From Bulleidia sp. (GTDB lineage Bacteria > Bacillota_I > Bacilli_A > Erysipelotrichales > Erysipelotrichaceae): a stretch of DNA of 12,870 bases. Position numbers and translations under genes: made by a program. Below are positions 6,353 through 12,844 of the stretch, in pieces (position 1 is the first letter of the stretch; each line of letters begins with the position of its first letter). Where the stretch lies: positions 1 to 12,870 of the forward strand of contig JAEDEK010000053.1 in assembly GCA_016293365.1 (NCBI GenBank), given 5' to 3'. The notes beneath the pieces are model-generated. The model saw only the letters and a list, made by a program, of their open reading frames with translations. It was not told where the DNA came from and did no database searches.

Positions 6353-7110
6353 CACTTTTTTGAAAAATTTACGATTTCCGCATATTTCTGCGCAATCAGC
6401 TCTGCGACAGCCACCAGCTGTACCGGATGTGCTAAAGGAATATTCCCGGATTCATATGTTATTGTGTGTCTGATAAAATCAGGTTTTACACCACTACCGA
6501 TCATCCAGATATTTCTGTTTTCCAGCAGATGCCTGATTCTGCGGATATCCGAATATTCAAAGTAACTCATCGTTGCGGAAAAGACGATGATCAGATCATC
6601 CTTCGAGCTTTCCATAATCTGTTTCATCTGGTTGGATAAGGAAACGGTTGTATGACACAGTTTTCCCAAAGAACACAGATCCGCACACAGACACATTGCC
6701 GCTGACTCCCCTTTCAGAAGCCCCACCAGAAATACATGTTCTGCACTTTCAATCTGTCTGCACAGTTGTTCCACCTGCTTCAGATCAATGGACTGCAGGC
6801 ATATAGACAACGCATCATTATGGTATTGTGCAATTGTCAAAGCCGCATTGTTCTCGTCCACTGTTTCAAATGTTTCCTCTTCCTTTTTCATGCATTCCCG
6901 CAGTGCCGAAAAACTCTCAAAACCGATATTGCGTACATATCTGGATACAGTTGCCATTCCCACATGGCAGTCCTCTGCCACCTGGGAAATGGAAATATCC
7001 GTATCCTCCATGTGTTCCATCAGATATCGGGTAATCTGCGCATCTGTTGAATCAGGTGCACATCCATACAATACACCAGCCAGTACGACCGGCAGCTTCT
7101 GATATTTCAT
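6349..7110 (-). CDS. Second RpiR/MurR family regulator (HTH + divergent SIS)
   Basis: A 253-residue protein with an N-terminal RpiR-type helix-turn-helix (about residues 20-80; ISISQVAEDCHVGMATVSRYV then GFESFSAL, a typical RpiR recognition region) and a C-terminal SIS-like domain (about 105-245; HVFLVGLLKGESAAM, DDLIIVFSATMSY). The usual small-residue phosphosugar loop after the first SIS strand is replaced by GLLKGES, so ligand binding may be altered. The ATG at 7110 has GGGAAGG 8 nt upstream. A perfect 8-bp inverted repeat (7124-7145) sits right before this ribosome site and could be its operator or a leader hairpin. It follows a DJ-1/PfpI gene on the same strand with only about 50 bases between, so the two may be co-transcribed. 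It shows little similarity to the first RpiR protein outside the fold motifs. Confidence 0.82.
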   Translation of the reverse strand: MKYQKLPVVLAGVLYGCAPDSTDAQITRYLMEHMEDTDISISQVAEDCHVGMATVSRYVRNIGFESFSALRECMKKEEETFETVDENNAALTIAQYHNDALSICLQSIDLKQVEQLCRQIESAEHVFLVGLLKGESAAMCLCADLCSLGKLCHTTVSLSNQMKQIMESSKDDLIIVFSATMSYFEYSDIRRIRHLLENRNIWMIGSGVKPDFIRHTITYESGNIPLAHPVQLVAVAELIAQKYAEIVNFSKKC

Positions 7111-7123
7111 AACAAAAACCTTC

Positions 7124-7145
7124 CCTGTATTTATTGTAATACAGG
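7124..7145. promoter_or_regulatory. Perfect inverted repeat before the second RpiR gene
   Basis: CCTGTATT, 6 bases, AATACAGG: a 22-bp perfect palindrome in the leader of the RpiR gene, just upstream of its ribosome site. A matching half (CCTGTATTA on the plus strand, 7759-7767) lies upstream of the DJ-1 gene. It could be an operator; it has no U run of its own, so a terminator is less likely. Confidence 0.4.
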
Positions 7146-7163
7146 AAAGGATCCATCATACAC

Positions 7164-7736
7164 TCAGTTTTTCCAGCTGTCAGTCAGTCTGTTATACAGC
7201 ATTCTTTCCTTGACTGTTTCAACATTACCGCCAAGCACTTCTGCTAATGCATAGGCGAATGGGAATACAGTTGCAGGACCACGGGAAGTGATGAGATTTC
7301 CATCTGTAACTACAATCTGATCATCTACGTATGTGCTGTCTGTAAACAGATCTCTGTACTTATCTGCAGGATAGGATGTCAGTGTTCTTCCTGCACTGAC
7401 ACCAGCCTTTTTCAGGACCATTGGAGCTGCACAGATTGCCGCAACATACTTTCCTTCCTTCATGAAAGCCTGTACTGTTTCAATCACACGTGCATCCTCT
7501 GCCAGATTTGATGCACCAGGCATACCACCTGGAAGAATTACCATATCATAGTCATTGAAATTGACTTCATCCATGACATAATCCGCAACAGCCTTGATAC
7601 TGTTGCATCCTGTTACAATCCGTTCACCGATGGATACGGAATCACATCCGACACCACATCTTCTCAGGATATCAACCGTTTCCAGGCTTTCTCCTTCTTC
7701 AAAACCTTCTGCAAGTATTACAACTGCTTTCTTCAT
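7164..7736 (-). CDS. DJ-1/PfpI (ThiJ) family protein
   Basis: A 190-residue cytosolic protein of the DJ-1/PfpI family with a flavodoxin-like fold. The conserved Glu16 in ILAEGFEEGES and the nucleophile-elbow Cys102 in AAICAAPMVL are present, as is ILPGGMPGA. The third position, His126 of human DJ-1, aligns with Tyr122 in LTSYPADK, so the catalytic set resembles the DJ-1/YajL branch without the His. Family members are described as glyoxalase III-like, deglycase (disputed), protease or stress proteins; the exact reaction cannot be assigned. The start at 7736 has AGGAGG 9 nt upstream; the reading frame is open to an earlier ATG at 7772, but that one has no ribosome site. The gene lies after the glycosidase terminator and before the second RpiR gene. 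Confidence 0.85.
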   Translation of the reverse strand: MKKAVVILAEGFEEGESLETVDILRRCGVGCDSVSIGERIVTGCNSIKAVADYVMDEVNFNDYDMVILPGGMPGASNLAEDARVIETVQAFMKEGKYVAAICAAPMVLKKAGVSAGRTLTSYPADKYRDLFTDSTYVDDQIVVTDGNLITSRGPATVFPFAYALAEVLGGNVETVKERMLYNRLTDSWKN

Positions 7737-7786
7737 CTTCTGTTTCCTCCTGTTGTTGCCTGTATTATGCACTTTGGCAGTAGAAG

Positions 7787-7814
7787 AAAAAAAGGAATTT
7801 CCATTTCATGGAAA
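7787..7814 (-). terminator. Probable terminator after the glycosidase gene
   Basis: A 7-bp stem (TTTCCAT / ATGGAAA, 3-nt loop) followed on the minus strand by TTCC and then U7. The stem is AU-rich and the U run is set back four bases, so it may be leaky and allow read-through into the DJ-1 gene. Confidence 0.45.
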
Positions 7815-7818
7815 AACC

Positions 7819-9627
7819 TTATTCATGAATCTGATATGTATTGTTATGCAGGTTGATTTCCACACGGATTCCATGATCAAATACTGTTTCCTGATGCATT
7901 GGATCATCATCGATGAACCTGTGTTGTACCATCTTTGCACAGGCAACCTTTTCATGCAGTGCAGATACTGCATTGACAAGTTCAATTCTGTTTTCATCCA
8001 CGTAGTCCTGTGAGAAGCTGCCATCTGTATTGACATAGGCGCCATCCCGCTTCAGATATGCAATACCGCCATTCAACAGCGCATACAGTCCATAGTTGAC
8101 TCCATTCACCACATCGCTCATCCATGGAATCACAACACAGTCATGGAAGACAAGATTGAAGAACGGAATCGGAAGTCCTGCCTGTTTTCCATCTTCCGTC
8201 ATCATAAACGGATATGGTGCATAATGGCATGTGTCCACATGGTTGACCGCAAAACCATTCACTTCCTCACTGGACGTCATACCGCCTCTGTTATTGAAGA
8301 CATCAAATGTCATATTCCTGTAACGGGCACACTGTGTGCGATCCTGAAGATCACATGGATTGAAGTTTTCATCCTGTGGATTGCATGTAAATACATCACA
8401 GTATACGCCATCACAGATAACACCGTGTCCCTTTAATAGATTCAGGTTTCTTTCAAAAAATACCGGCGCCATACGGGCTGTGAGATAACTCTGCTTCCCG
8501 CCAGCCCACACTGCCATATAGTATGGATTTCCATCCCTGTCATAAATCCGAAAGGAATCATCATAATCAGGGGAGTCAAAATACAGATCGTGATAGTTAT
8601 CATGCAATGTCAGTATATCTCCATCTTCATGCATGGCATCCATCAGTTTCACGAGTGCTGGATAACCACCTGTTCTTTCATCAATCGGATCAAAGCATGG
8701 ATGCTTTCTGTCATAGGCAATCCCGCACCCATCCAGATGCAGATGAATTTTTCCAACTCCTGCCTCATGGAAACCTTTCAGGTTCTCTCTGATTTCATCA
8801 ATCGGAACAATTGCCTCATTCTTCCCATCGCTGTGATAATAACGGGAGTCAGGTGAAATATCAGAATGAATGCCTGTATGATAAACACAGCTGCCGACCA
8901 GCTGTTTCAGTACAGGTTTCCTGTCCATCTTCTGCTTTAATGTAGTAACTGTCTGCGTATCCTCATACCACTTTCTGACATGCTTTGCCATGCAGTTATA
9001 ATCCATGGAGCCATCTGAAAGAAGAAGTGTATATGTGCGTGGATAACGCAGATGCGCCAGAGAAGACAGTGTTCCGATATGGATCTGCTGCCTTTCTTTC
9101 TTTTTTATCTGATAGCAGGCATCATAATAACTGTCCACAATCCACAGATACGCCTGCGTATCTCCATAATATCCAAGGGCATTTACATAAGCATCCGCAC
9201 AGGCAAAATACCCGCCAAAATGAGGAGAGAATTCACATGGATCTTCTGTATCCAGTAATACCCCCTGCTGCAAAGGAATCACAAGCTTTCCCGTGCCATG
9301 ATCAATGCTGCCCGGGAAACGGATGACATCAAAGACTGCTTCATCCTGAAGTGGAGTCAGTGTAAACAGCACTCTGTCATGAACCAGATCCACTCTGATG
9401 TCCACACGCAGACTCAGCCCATCCATGATCCTTTCATATATCAGTGAAAGAGTGTGTTCCACCGTTGTATCGTGTTGTGACACACTGATCTTTTCCGCGC
9501 TCGTAAAAGGGCAGCTTACGCCATCCTTTTCCACGCACCATTCATTCCGGTCAATCCGGTATTTCCTTTCTGCCTGAACAATCACAACATACTGATCTTC
9601 AAGCATGACTCTGATTTCATTTTTCAT
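7819..9627 (-). CDS. Probable glycoside hydrolase with a TIM-barrel core, family unassigned
   Basis: A 602-residue protein without a signal peptide, so intracellular. The N-terminal part (about 1-230) looks like a beta-rich domain. The region from about 235 to 560 has the alternating strand-helix pattern and aromatic/acidic motifs of a TIM-barrel glycosidase: IHLHLDGCGIAYD, DILTLHDNYHDLYFDSPDYD, ICDGVYCDVFTCNP, TSSEEVNGFAV and HYAPYPFMM. Asp411 (in YCDVF) and Glu454 or Glu455 (in SSEEV) sit at the ends of successive strands and are the best candidates for nucleophile and acid/base. The arrangement recalls GH101/GH129 alpha-N-acetylgalactosaminidases and uncharacterised DUF5696-type proteins, but I cannot assign it. 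Its ATG overlaps the stop codon of the upstream IIB-ROK gene (ATGA), so the two products are made together and probably handle the same sugar. Confidence 0.65.
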   Translation of the reverse strand: MKNEIRVMLEDQYVVIVQAERKYRIDRNEWCVEKDGVSCPFTSAEKISVSQHDTTVEHTLSLIYERIMDGLSLRVDIRVDLVHDRVLFTLTPLQDEAVFDVIRFPGSIDHGTGKLVIPLQQGVLLDTEDPCEFSPHFGGYFACADAYVNALGYYGDTQAYLWIVDSYYDACYQIKKKERQQIHIGTLSSLAHLRYPRTYTLLLSDGSMDYNCMAKHVRKWYEDTQTVTTLKQKMDRKPVLKQLVGSCVYHTGIHSDISPDSRYYHSDGKNEAIVPIDEIRENLKGFHEAGVGKIHLHLDGCGIAYDRKHPCFDPIDERTGGYPALVKLMDAMHEDGDILTLHDNYHDLYFDSPDYDDSFRIYDRDGNPYYMAVWAGGKQSYLTARMAPVFFERNLNLLKGHGVICDGVYCDVFTCNPQDENFNPCDLQDRTQCARYRNMTFDVFNNRGGMTSSEEVNGFAVNHVDTCHYAPYPFMMTEDGKQAGLPIPFFNLVFHDCVVIPWMSDVVNGVNYGLYALLNGGIAYLKRDGAYVNTDGSFSQDYVDENRIELVNAVSALHEKVACAKMVQHRFIDDDPMHQETVFDHGIRVEINLHNNTYQIHE

Positions 9628-11078
9628 TTGAAGTTGTTCTCCGGTATGACAAAAGTATTTGCCAGTCCATTCTTTCTGAAGTTTTCATCATCTATTGCCC
9701 AGATACATCTTAAAAACAGACCTACCATCATATAGTTTTCCTTACTTTGGAGTTTGATCAGATCCGGTATATAGGAAGCAGGAAGATACTTTTCCATTTC
9801 CTTTCTGACACCACAGATATCCTGCAGATCATCACTGGCAATATATACAGCCTGTGGTCCGATGGTTGCGATCATCGGTACAAGTGTCTTGGCGAGCAGC
9901 TCACATAATCCTTCCTGTGTTTCAATCAGCTGACGCATCGGCCTGGAATAGGAAACAAGATTGCTGATATACGTTGCTTCTCCTGCCAGATTGTGTTCCC
10001 CTTTGACAAGATGTCCATTGACGACAATACCCGCACCTCCAGTCACTCCATGACGTGGCAGGAAGTATGTAATGATGGAACGGTAACGGTCTTCCAGCCA
10101 GTAGACACCGGTACTGATCATATTGACGTCATTGAATGCCAGGACACGTTTATTGAATTTCCTTTTCAGATAGGTAACGATGTTTTCACCATACGCATCC
10201 ATCGCCGGCAATGTTACAGAACCATCATCCACCATACCTGGAACAGAAAGGCCGATTGTGCCGATCTCCGGATAATCCCTCAGCACAGTTTCAATCACGG
10301 ATTCCAGATCTCTGAAGTCCAGACTGTCCTGTTCAATCCGTCCGGATATCTTTGCTTCACCACGATCATAATAACGGTATTCAATATGAATCGTTGATTT
10401 TGAATTGATTACCGCAATACATAAAATCTTTTCCTTTGTTTCAAAAAAGCGCAGGACACGCTCACTGTTCAGTGTTCTCTGATTTTTTTCTTCTCTGAGT
10501 TCATTTCGAACAAGATCAATCAGATCACCACATTCATAACGCGCAAAAATATGCGGTGGAATATTCATGACAGATGCACCTTTCAGAGCAATCTGCAGAT
10601 GTTCTCTTTCATAGGATACCTGTGGTGCCAGTAATACGGCGTCATATCCGAATCCCTTTTCATATACTTCACGGATCGGCAGGGCTTTGAAATTCATTTT
10701 GAAATTCAGTGCTTCTGCTGCTTTATTCAGCTCACTGGCGAAATAGGAAGTCGTCAGGCCGCTTGTACAGCATAACAGTATTTTGAGCGGATGCGCATCA
10801 TCCAATGTCAGAAGTGTCTTCTCAAGTTCCTCAAAAAGAGTTCTGGCATGATCGATTTCTGTCATCTGAAAGTGTAGAAAGAATTCCGTATTCCCCTCAC
10901 GAATGGATTCGATTCTCAGTTCAATGATCTCCTCTTCATAAAAATAAATGGACGCAATATAGTTTTCCGTCTGCAGTTCAATCGTACCATTACAGTTTTC
11001 TGAAATCCGGTATCTGCTGTTTGTATGATGCAGAATCCATTTACGATACTGTTCAACAAGTTCTTTCCGACACTCCAT
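9624..11078 (-). CDS. Fusion of an unknown N-terminal domain, a PTS lactose/chitobiose-type IIB domain and a ROK-like domain
   Basis: This 484-residue protein has three parts. Residues 1-95 form an unrecognised alpha/beta region. Residues about 97-192 resemble a PTS IIB domain of the lactose/chitobiose type: KILLCCTSGLTTSYFASEL carries the phospho-acceptor Cys104 in the P-loop position, and YDAVLLAPQVSYE matches the conserved second half. Residues about 215-475 resemble a ROK sugar kinase: IGLSVPGMVDDGSV, FNDVN with the would-be catalytic Asp317, and GGAGIVVNGHLVKGEHNLAGEA. However, the N-terminal DxGGT ATP loop is replaced (AVINSKST), and the His and CxCGxxGC zinc ligands of ROK proteins are missing. 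A sensor or pseudokinase, perhaps phosphorylated by the PTS, is more likely than an active kinase. ATG 11078 has AGGGA 8 nt upstream. First gene of an operon with the glycosidase. Confidence 0.7.
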   Translation of the reverse strand: MECRKELVEQYRKWILHHTNSRYRISENCNGTIELQTENYIASIYFYEEEIIELRIESIREGNTEFFLHFQMTEIDHARTLFEELEKTLLTLDDAHPLKILLCCTSGLTTSYFASELNKAAEALNFKMNFKALPIREVYEKGFGYDAVLLAPQVSYEREHLQIALKGASVMNIPPHIFARYECGDLIDLVRNELREEKNQRTLNSERVLRFFETKEKILCIAVINSKSTIHIEYRYYDRGEAKISGRIEQDSLDFRDLESVIETVLRDYPEIGTIGLSVPGMVDDGSVTLPAMDAYGENIVTYLKRKFNKRVLAFNDVNMISTGVYWLEDRYRSIITYFLPRHGVTGGAGIVVNGHLVKGEHNLAGEATYISNLVSYSRPMRQLIETQEGLCELLAKTLVPMIATIGPQAVYIASDDLQDICGVRKEMEKYLPASYIPDLIKLQSKENYMMVGLFLRCIWAIDDENFRKNGLANTFVIPENNFK

Positions 11079-11095
11079 AAAATATATCCCTCTTC

Positions 11096-11125
11096 AGTAT
11101 ACTATCAAAATACATGCCGTTCCAA
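11096..11125 (-). promoter_or_regulatory. Putative promoter of the IIB-ROK/glycosidase operon
   Basis: Minus strand TTGGAA (11125-11120), 18-bp spacer, TATACT (11101-11096), about 20 bases before the start codon. Its -35 bases are shared with the putative plus-strand promoter of the divergent gene. Confidence 0.5.
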
Positions 11126-11148
11126 CTCTTCTTTTTTTGTTGTAAGAT
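11120..11148 (+). promoter_or_regulatory. Possible promoter of the divergent small gene
   Basis: TTCCAA (11120-11125), 17-bp spacer, TAAGAT (11143-11148). Transcription would begin at or next to the ATG at 11156, which has no clear ribosome binding site, so a leaderless mRNA is possible. Confidence 0.3.
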
Positions 11149-11155
11149 AGTCCAT

Positions 11156-11632
11156 ATGAGAAAAATCCATTTTAAAACAGCTTTCTGGATGATCCTGTCA
11201 ACAGCCTTTGCCGCTGCATTTCTGTATGCACAAAGTGTCCGCAACCGCATCCACGATATTATCGCCATACCTCTGCATGTAGCCTCCCAGCAGGCACAGG
11301 CCGGTATCATCGCAACAGATGCAGCCTATAACTGGGCTAAAGATATTCTGATGTTTTCCATTGAGGTATCTTTATATGATGTCAATGACTCTGTATATGG
11401 AACGTGGATCATTACCAACGAAAAAAATACCATCATGATGAAAAGTGAACCCGTTAATACAGAAAACCAGGATCTCATCATCCTGCAGGGAAACATTCCC
11501 CGCAGGCAGCTGAATGCAGGTGAATGGACCGTACTGGCACAGGTCATGAATGATGACGATTATTCATTACAGTTAACCAATCGTAACCCACAGGATGGCG
11601 GGATCCCGATCATCAGCTTCATTTCTGATTGA
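11156..11632 (+). CDS. Small exported or membrane-anchored protein of unknown function
   Basis: The 158-residue product starts MRKIHFK, has a hydrophobic segment at about residues 8-25 (AFWMILSTAFAAAFLYAQ) and then a soluble part rich in beta-type sequence, with no Cys after the anchor. This fits an uncleaved signal anchor or a signal peptide with cleavage near AYAQ-like residues; no lipobox is visible. I do not recognise the family. The reading frame is open to an ATG at 11114, but that start has no ribosome site and would place polar and bulky residues before the anchor. ATG 11156 also lacks a clear Shine-Dalgarno. The stop codon lies inside the -35 of the tRNA-Thr promoter, and no terminator separates them, so some tRNA could come from read-through of this gene. 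Confidence 0.6.
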   Translation: MRKIHFKTAFWMILSTAFAAAFLYAQSVRNRIHDIIAIPLHVASQQAQAGIIATDAAYNWAKDILMFSIEVSLYDVNDSVYGTWIITNEKNTIMMKSEPVNTENQDLIILQGNIPRRQLNAGEWTVLAQVMNDDDYSLQLTNRNPQDGGIPIISFISD

Positions 11633-11657
11633 AGTCCAGTTGCAATTTGGGTATAAT
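11629..11657 (+). promoter_or_regulatory. Promoter of tRNA-Thr
   Basis: TTGAAG (11629-11634), exact 17-bp spacer, TATAAT (11652-11657), 11 bases before the tRNA 5' end. The -35 overlaps the stop codon of the preceding gene. Confidence 0.75.
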
Positions 11658-11668
11658 ATCGGGGTAAT

Positions 11669-11741
11669 GCCGACTTAGCTCAGCTGGTAGAGCAACTCAT
11701 TCGTAATGAGTAGGTCGCTGGTTCGAATCCGGTAGTCGGCA
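11669..11741 (+). tRNA. tRNA-Thr (anticodon CGU)
   Basis: Full cloverleaf: acceptor GCCGACT / AGTCGGC with discriminator A, D stem GCTC / GAGC, anticodon stem ACTCA / TGAGT around the loop TTCGTAA (anticodon CGT at 11702-11704), and T arm GCTGG-TTCGAAT-CCGGT. The 3' CCA is not encoded (CTT follows), so it must be added by the CCA-adding enzyme. It reads ACG codons. Confidence 0.95.
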
Positions 11742-11747
11742 CTTCAC

Positions 11748-11774
11748 ACTCTGCAGCAGCAGAGTTTTTCTTTT
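11748..11774 (+). terminator. Terminator of tRNA-Thr
   Basis: Perfect 7-bp stem ACTCTGC / GCAGAGT with a 4-nt loop, followed by TTTTCTTTT, seven bases after the tRNA end. Confidence 0.8.
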
Positions 11775-11783
11775 ATCTATGTT

Positions 11784-11976
11784 AAAACCCTATATGACAT
11801 TCATACAGGGTCATCGATTCAGTGAGCCGAAGGTTGATATATTTCCCTCTTCTGTAGAGGTGGGTGTTCTTTGAGCCTCATCAGGATTCTCAGCCGTACC
11901 GAGCTTTCACAACAGAAACTGCAAATCAGAACTCCCTTATATCACAATGTAGGAAAAATCATGTTTCCCCCGGCTG
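11784..11976 (-). ncRNA. Candidate structured RNA, rod-like, about 190 nt (6S-like shape)
   Basis: The minus strand can fold end to end. Helix 1 pairs AGCCGGGGG (11975-11967) with CCUUCGGCU (11833-11825), including two G-U pairs. Helix 2 pairs UGAUAUA (11944-11938) with UAUAUCA (11841-11835). Helix 3 pairs GGGAGUUCU (11936-11928) with AGAACACCC (11870-11862) with one mismatch. A small hairpin CCUCU-ACAGA-AGAGG (11860-11846) projects from the 3' side and about 22 unpaired bases lie on the 5' side between helices 1 and 2. An 11-bp terminator-like stem (11811-11787) with a short U4 tail follows. TATACT at 11988-11983 would start the RNA at the first base of helix 1; the -35 is poor. Size and shape suggest 6S RNA, but conserved bases could not be checked. 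Confidence 0.4.
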
Positions 11977-11982
11977 ATTCTC

Positions 11983-11988
11983 AGTATA
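11983..11988 (-). promoter_or_regulatory. Possible -10 element of the candidate rod-like RNA
   Basis: TATACT on the minus strand, seven bases before the predicted first helix. The bases 16-18 upstream match TTGACA poorly, so an extra activator or another start is possible. Confidence 0.3.
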
Positions 11989-12099
11989 AGGATATTTTTA
12001 TAAAAGTACAGTCTTGACAGTACGGGAAGTTATGCTTTCAGATCATCCAGACTGAAATAACCGCCTCACCTCTCATTGATGTCTTTTCTTTCTGCATAC

Positions 12100-12142
12100 A
12101 AAAAAAACAGAACACTCTTTCGGGATGAGCTTGAGTCTTCTG
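12100..12142 (-). terminator. Terminator of the Hpt gene
   Basis: A 10-bp stem with one mismatch (CAGAAGACTC / GAGTGTTCTG), a 15-nt loop and a U8 run on the minus strand, about 20 bases after the Hpt stop codon. Confidence 0.75.
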
Positions 12143-12162
12143 TCTGATTGATGGTTCAGGTA

Positions 12163-12522
12163 TTATCCTATATAAGCCTGAATGGTTTCAACTGTATTGC
12201 GATAAACCGCTTCAACATTCTGATATAACGCACGCGCATCACTAGAGATGACGGTATCTTCATTACGTAGGGATTCCGTCAGCTCACTGCTTGTTTCAAA
12301 CAGTTTTGTAAAGCTGAGGTTGCCGCACACACCCTTTAATGTGTGTGCAAAACGGAAAGCTTCGGCACAATCTCCTTTTTCCATCGCATCCTTCAGTCCT
12401 GCAAAACTCTGATCCTTGAGGAACATACCGACAAAGCGGTTAATCATTTTTTCACTGATAAGTCTTTCCTTTGCTTCGGCGAAACTGCCGCCGATCCTGT
12501 CGTAACATTCTTCAATCGTCAT
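12163..12522 (-). CDS. Stand-alone histidine phosphotransfer (Hpt) domain protein
   Basis: A 119-residue all-alpha protein that fits a single Hpt domain, the relay that carries phosphate between a hybrid histidine kinase and a response regulator. The Hpt motif is FAHTLKGVCGNLSF, with the phospho-accepting His60; helices with heptad-like patterns run on both sides (KERLISEKMINRFVGMFL, and FETSSELTESL to AVYRNTVETI). No kinase core or receiver is attached. The start at 12522 has AGGAAG 8 nt upstream; the frame is open to an ATG at 12558 that lacks a ribosome site. The gene is alone on its strand between a terminator and a tRNA, with no two-component partner in the window. An inverted repeat TGCATA-N5-TATGCA (12606-12622) lies upstream. 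Orphan Hpt proteins in Bacillota have few known partners. Confidence 0.8.
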   Translation of the reverse strand: MTIEECYDRIGGSFAEAKERLISEKMINRFVGMFLKDQSFAGLKDAMEKGDCAEAFRFAHTLKGVCGNLSFTKLFETSSELTESLRNEDTVISSDARALYQNVEAVYRNTVETIQAYIG

Positions 12523-12605
12523 CTTTACTACTTCCTTTTGATTCTTGAAATTACTCAATACACACTCCTATTTAACCATGATTCTGGAGAAAAAGCGATG
12601 TAATA

Positions 12606-12622
12606 TGCATAAAATATATGCA
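12606..12622. promoter_or_regulatory. Inverted repeat upstream of the Hpt gene
   Basis: TGCATA, five bases (AAATA), TATGCA: a 6-bp perfect inverted repeat in an AT-rich stretch about 85 bases before the Hpt start. It may be an operator; no clear promoter could be set beside it. Confidence 0.25.
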
Positions 12623-12689
12623 AAACAGACAGATTTTCTGTAAACATGAAAAAACACAATGCCATTCTGTACATTCACTTTCAAATCAC

Positions 12690-12716
12690 AAAAAAACTGC
12701 CATCCCTGACAGTTTT
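12690..12716 (-). terminator. Terminator of tRNA-Lys
   Basis: On the minus strand AAAACTGTC pairs with GGCAGTTTT (one G-U, 6-nt loop) and runs into U7, directly after the encoded CCA end. Confidence 0.75.
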
Positions 12717-12720
12717 CTGA

Positions 12721-12796
12721 TGGTGACCTCTGAGGGACTCGAACCCTCGACCCACTGATTAAGAGTCAGTTGCTCTACCAACTGAGCTAAGAAGTC
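12721..12796 (-). tRNA. tRNA-Lys (anticodon CUU)
   Basis: Complete cloverleaf on the minus strand: acceptor GACTTCT / AGAGGTC (one G-U) with discriminator A, D stem GCTC / GAGC, anticodon stem ACTGA / TCAGT with loop CTCTTAA (anticodon CTT at 12763-12761), and T arm GAGGG-TTCGAGT-CCCTC. Unlike the tRNA-Thr in this window, the 3' CCA is encoded. It reads AAG codons. Confidence 0.95.
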
Positions 12797-12815
12797 ATTT
12801 CCTTTGTGCTTGATT

Positions 12816-12844
12816 ATTATATGACACATGTCTCTTTATTGCAA
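12816..12844 (-). promoter_or_regulatory. Promoter of tRNA-Lys
   Basis: Minus strand TTGCAA (12844-12839), exact 17-bp spacer, TATAAT (12821-12816), about 20 bases before the tRNA 5' end. A strong stable-RNA promoter. Confidence 0.8.

Noticed and set aside
8985..9326. Plus-strand open frames across the glycosidase gene, some over 100 codons
   Set aside because: No ribosome sites, low-complexity His/Ser-rich translations typical of shadow frames, and the minus-strand gene is continuous.
12014..12019. TTGACA on the plus strand as a promoter -35
   Set aside because: No acceptable -10 at 16-18 bp downstream and no plus-strand gene follows.
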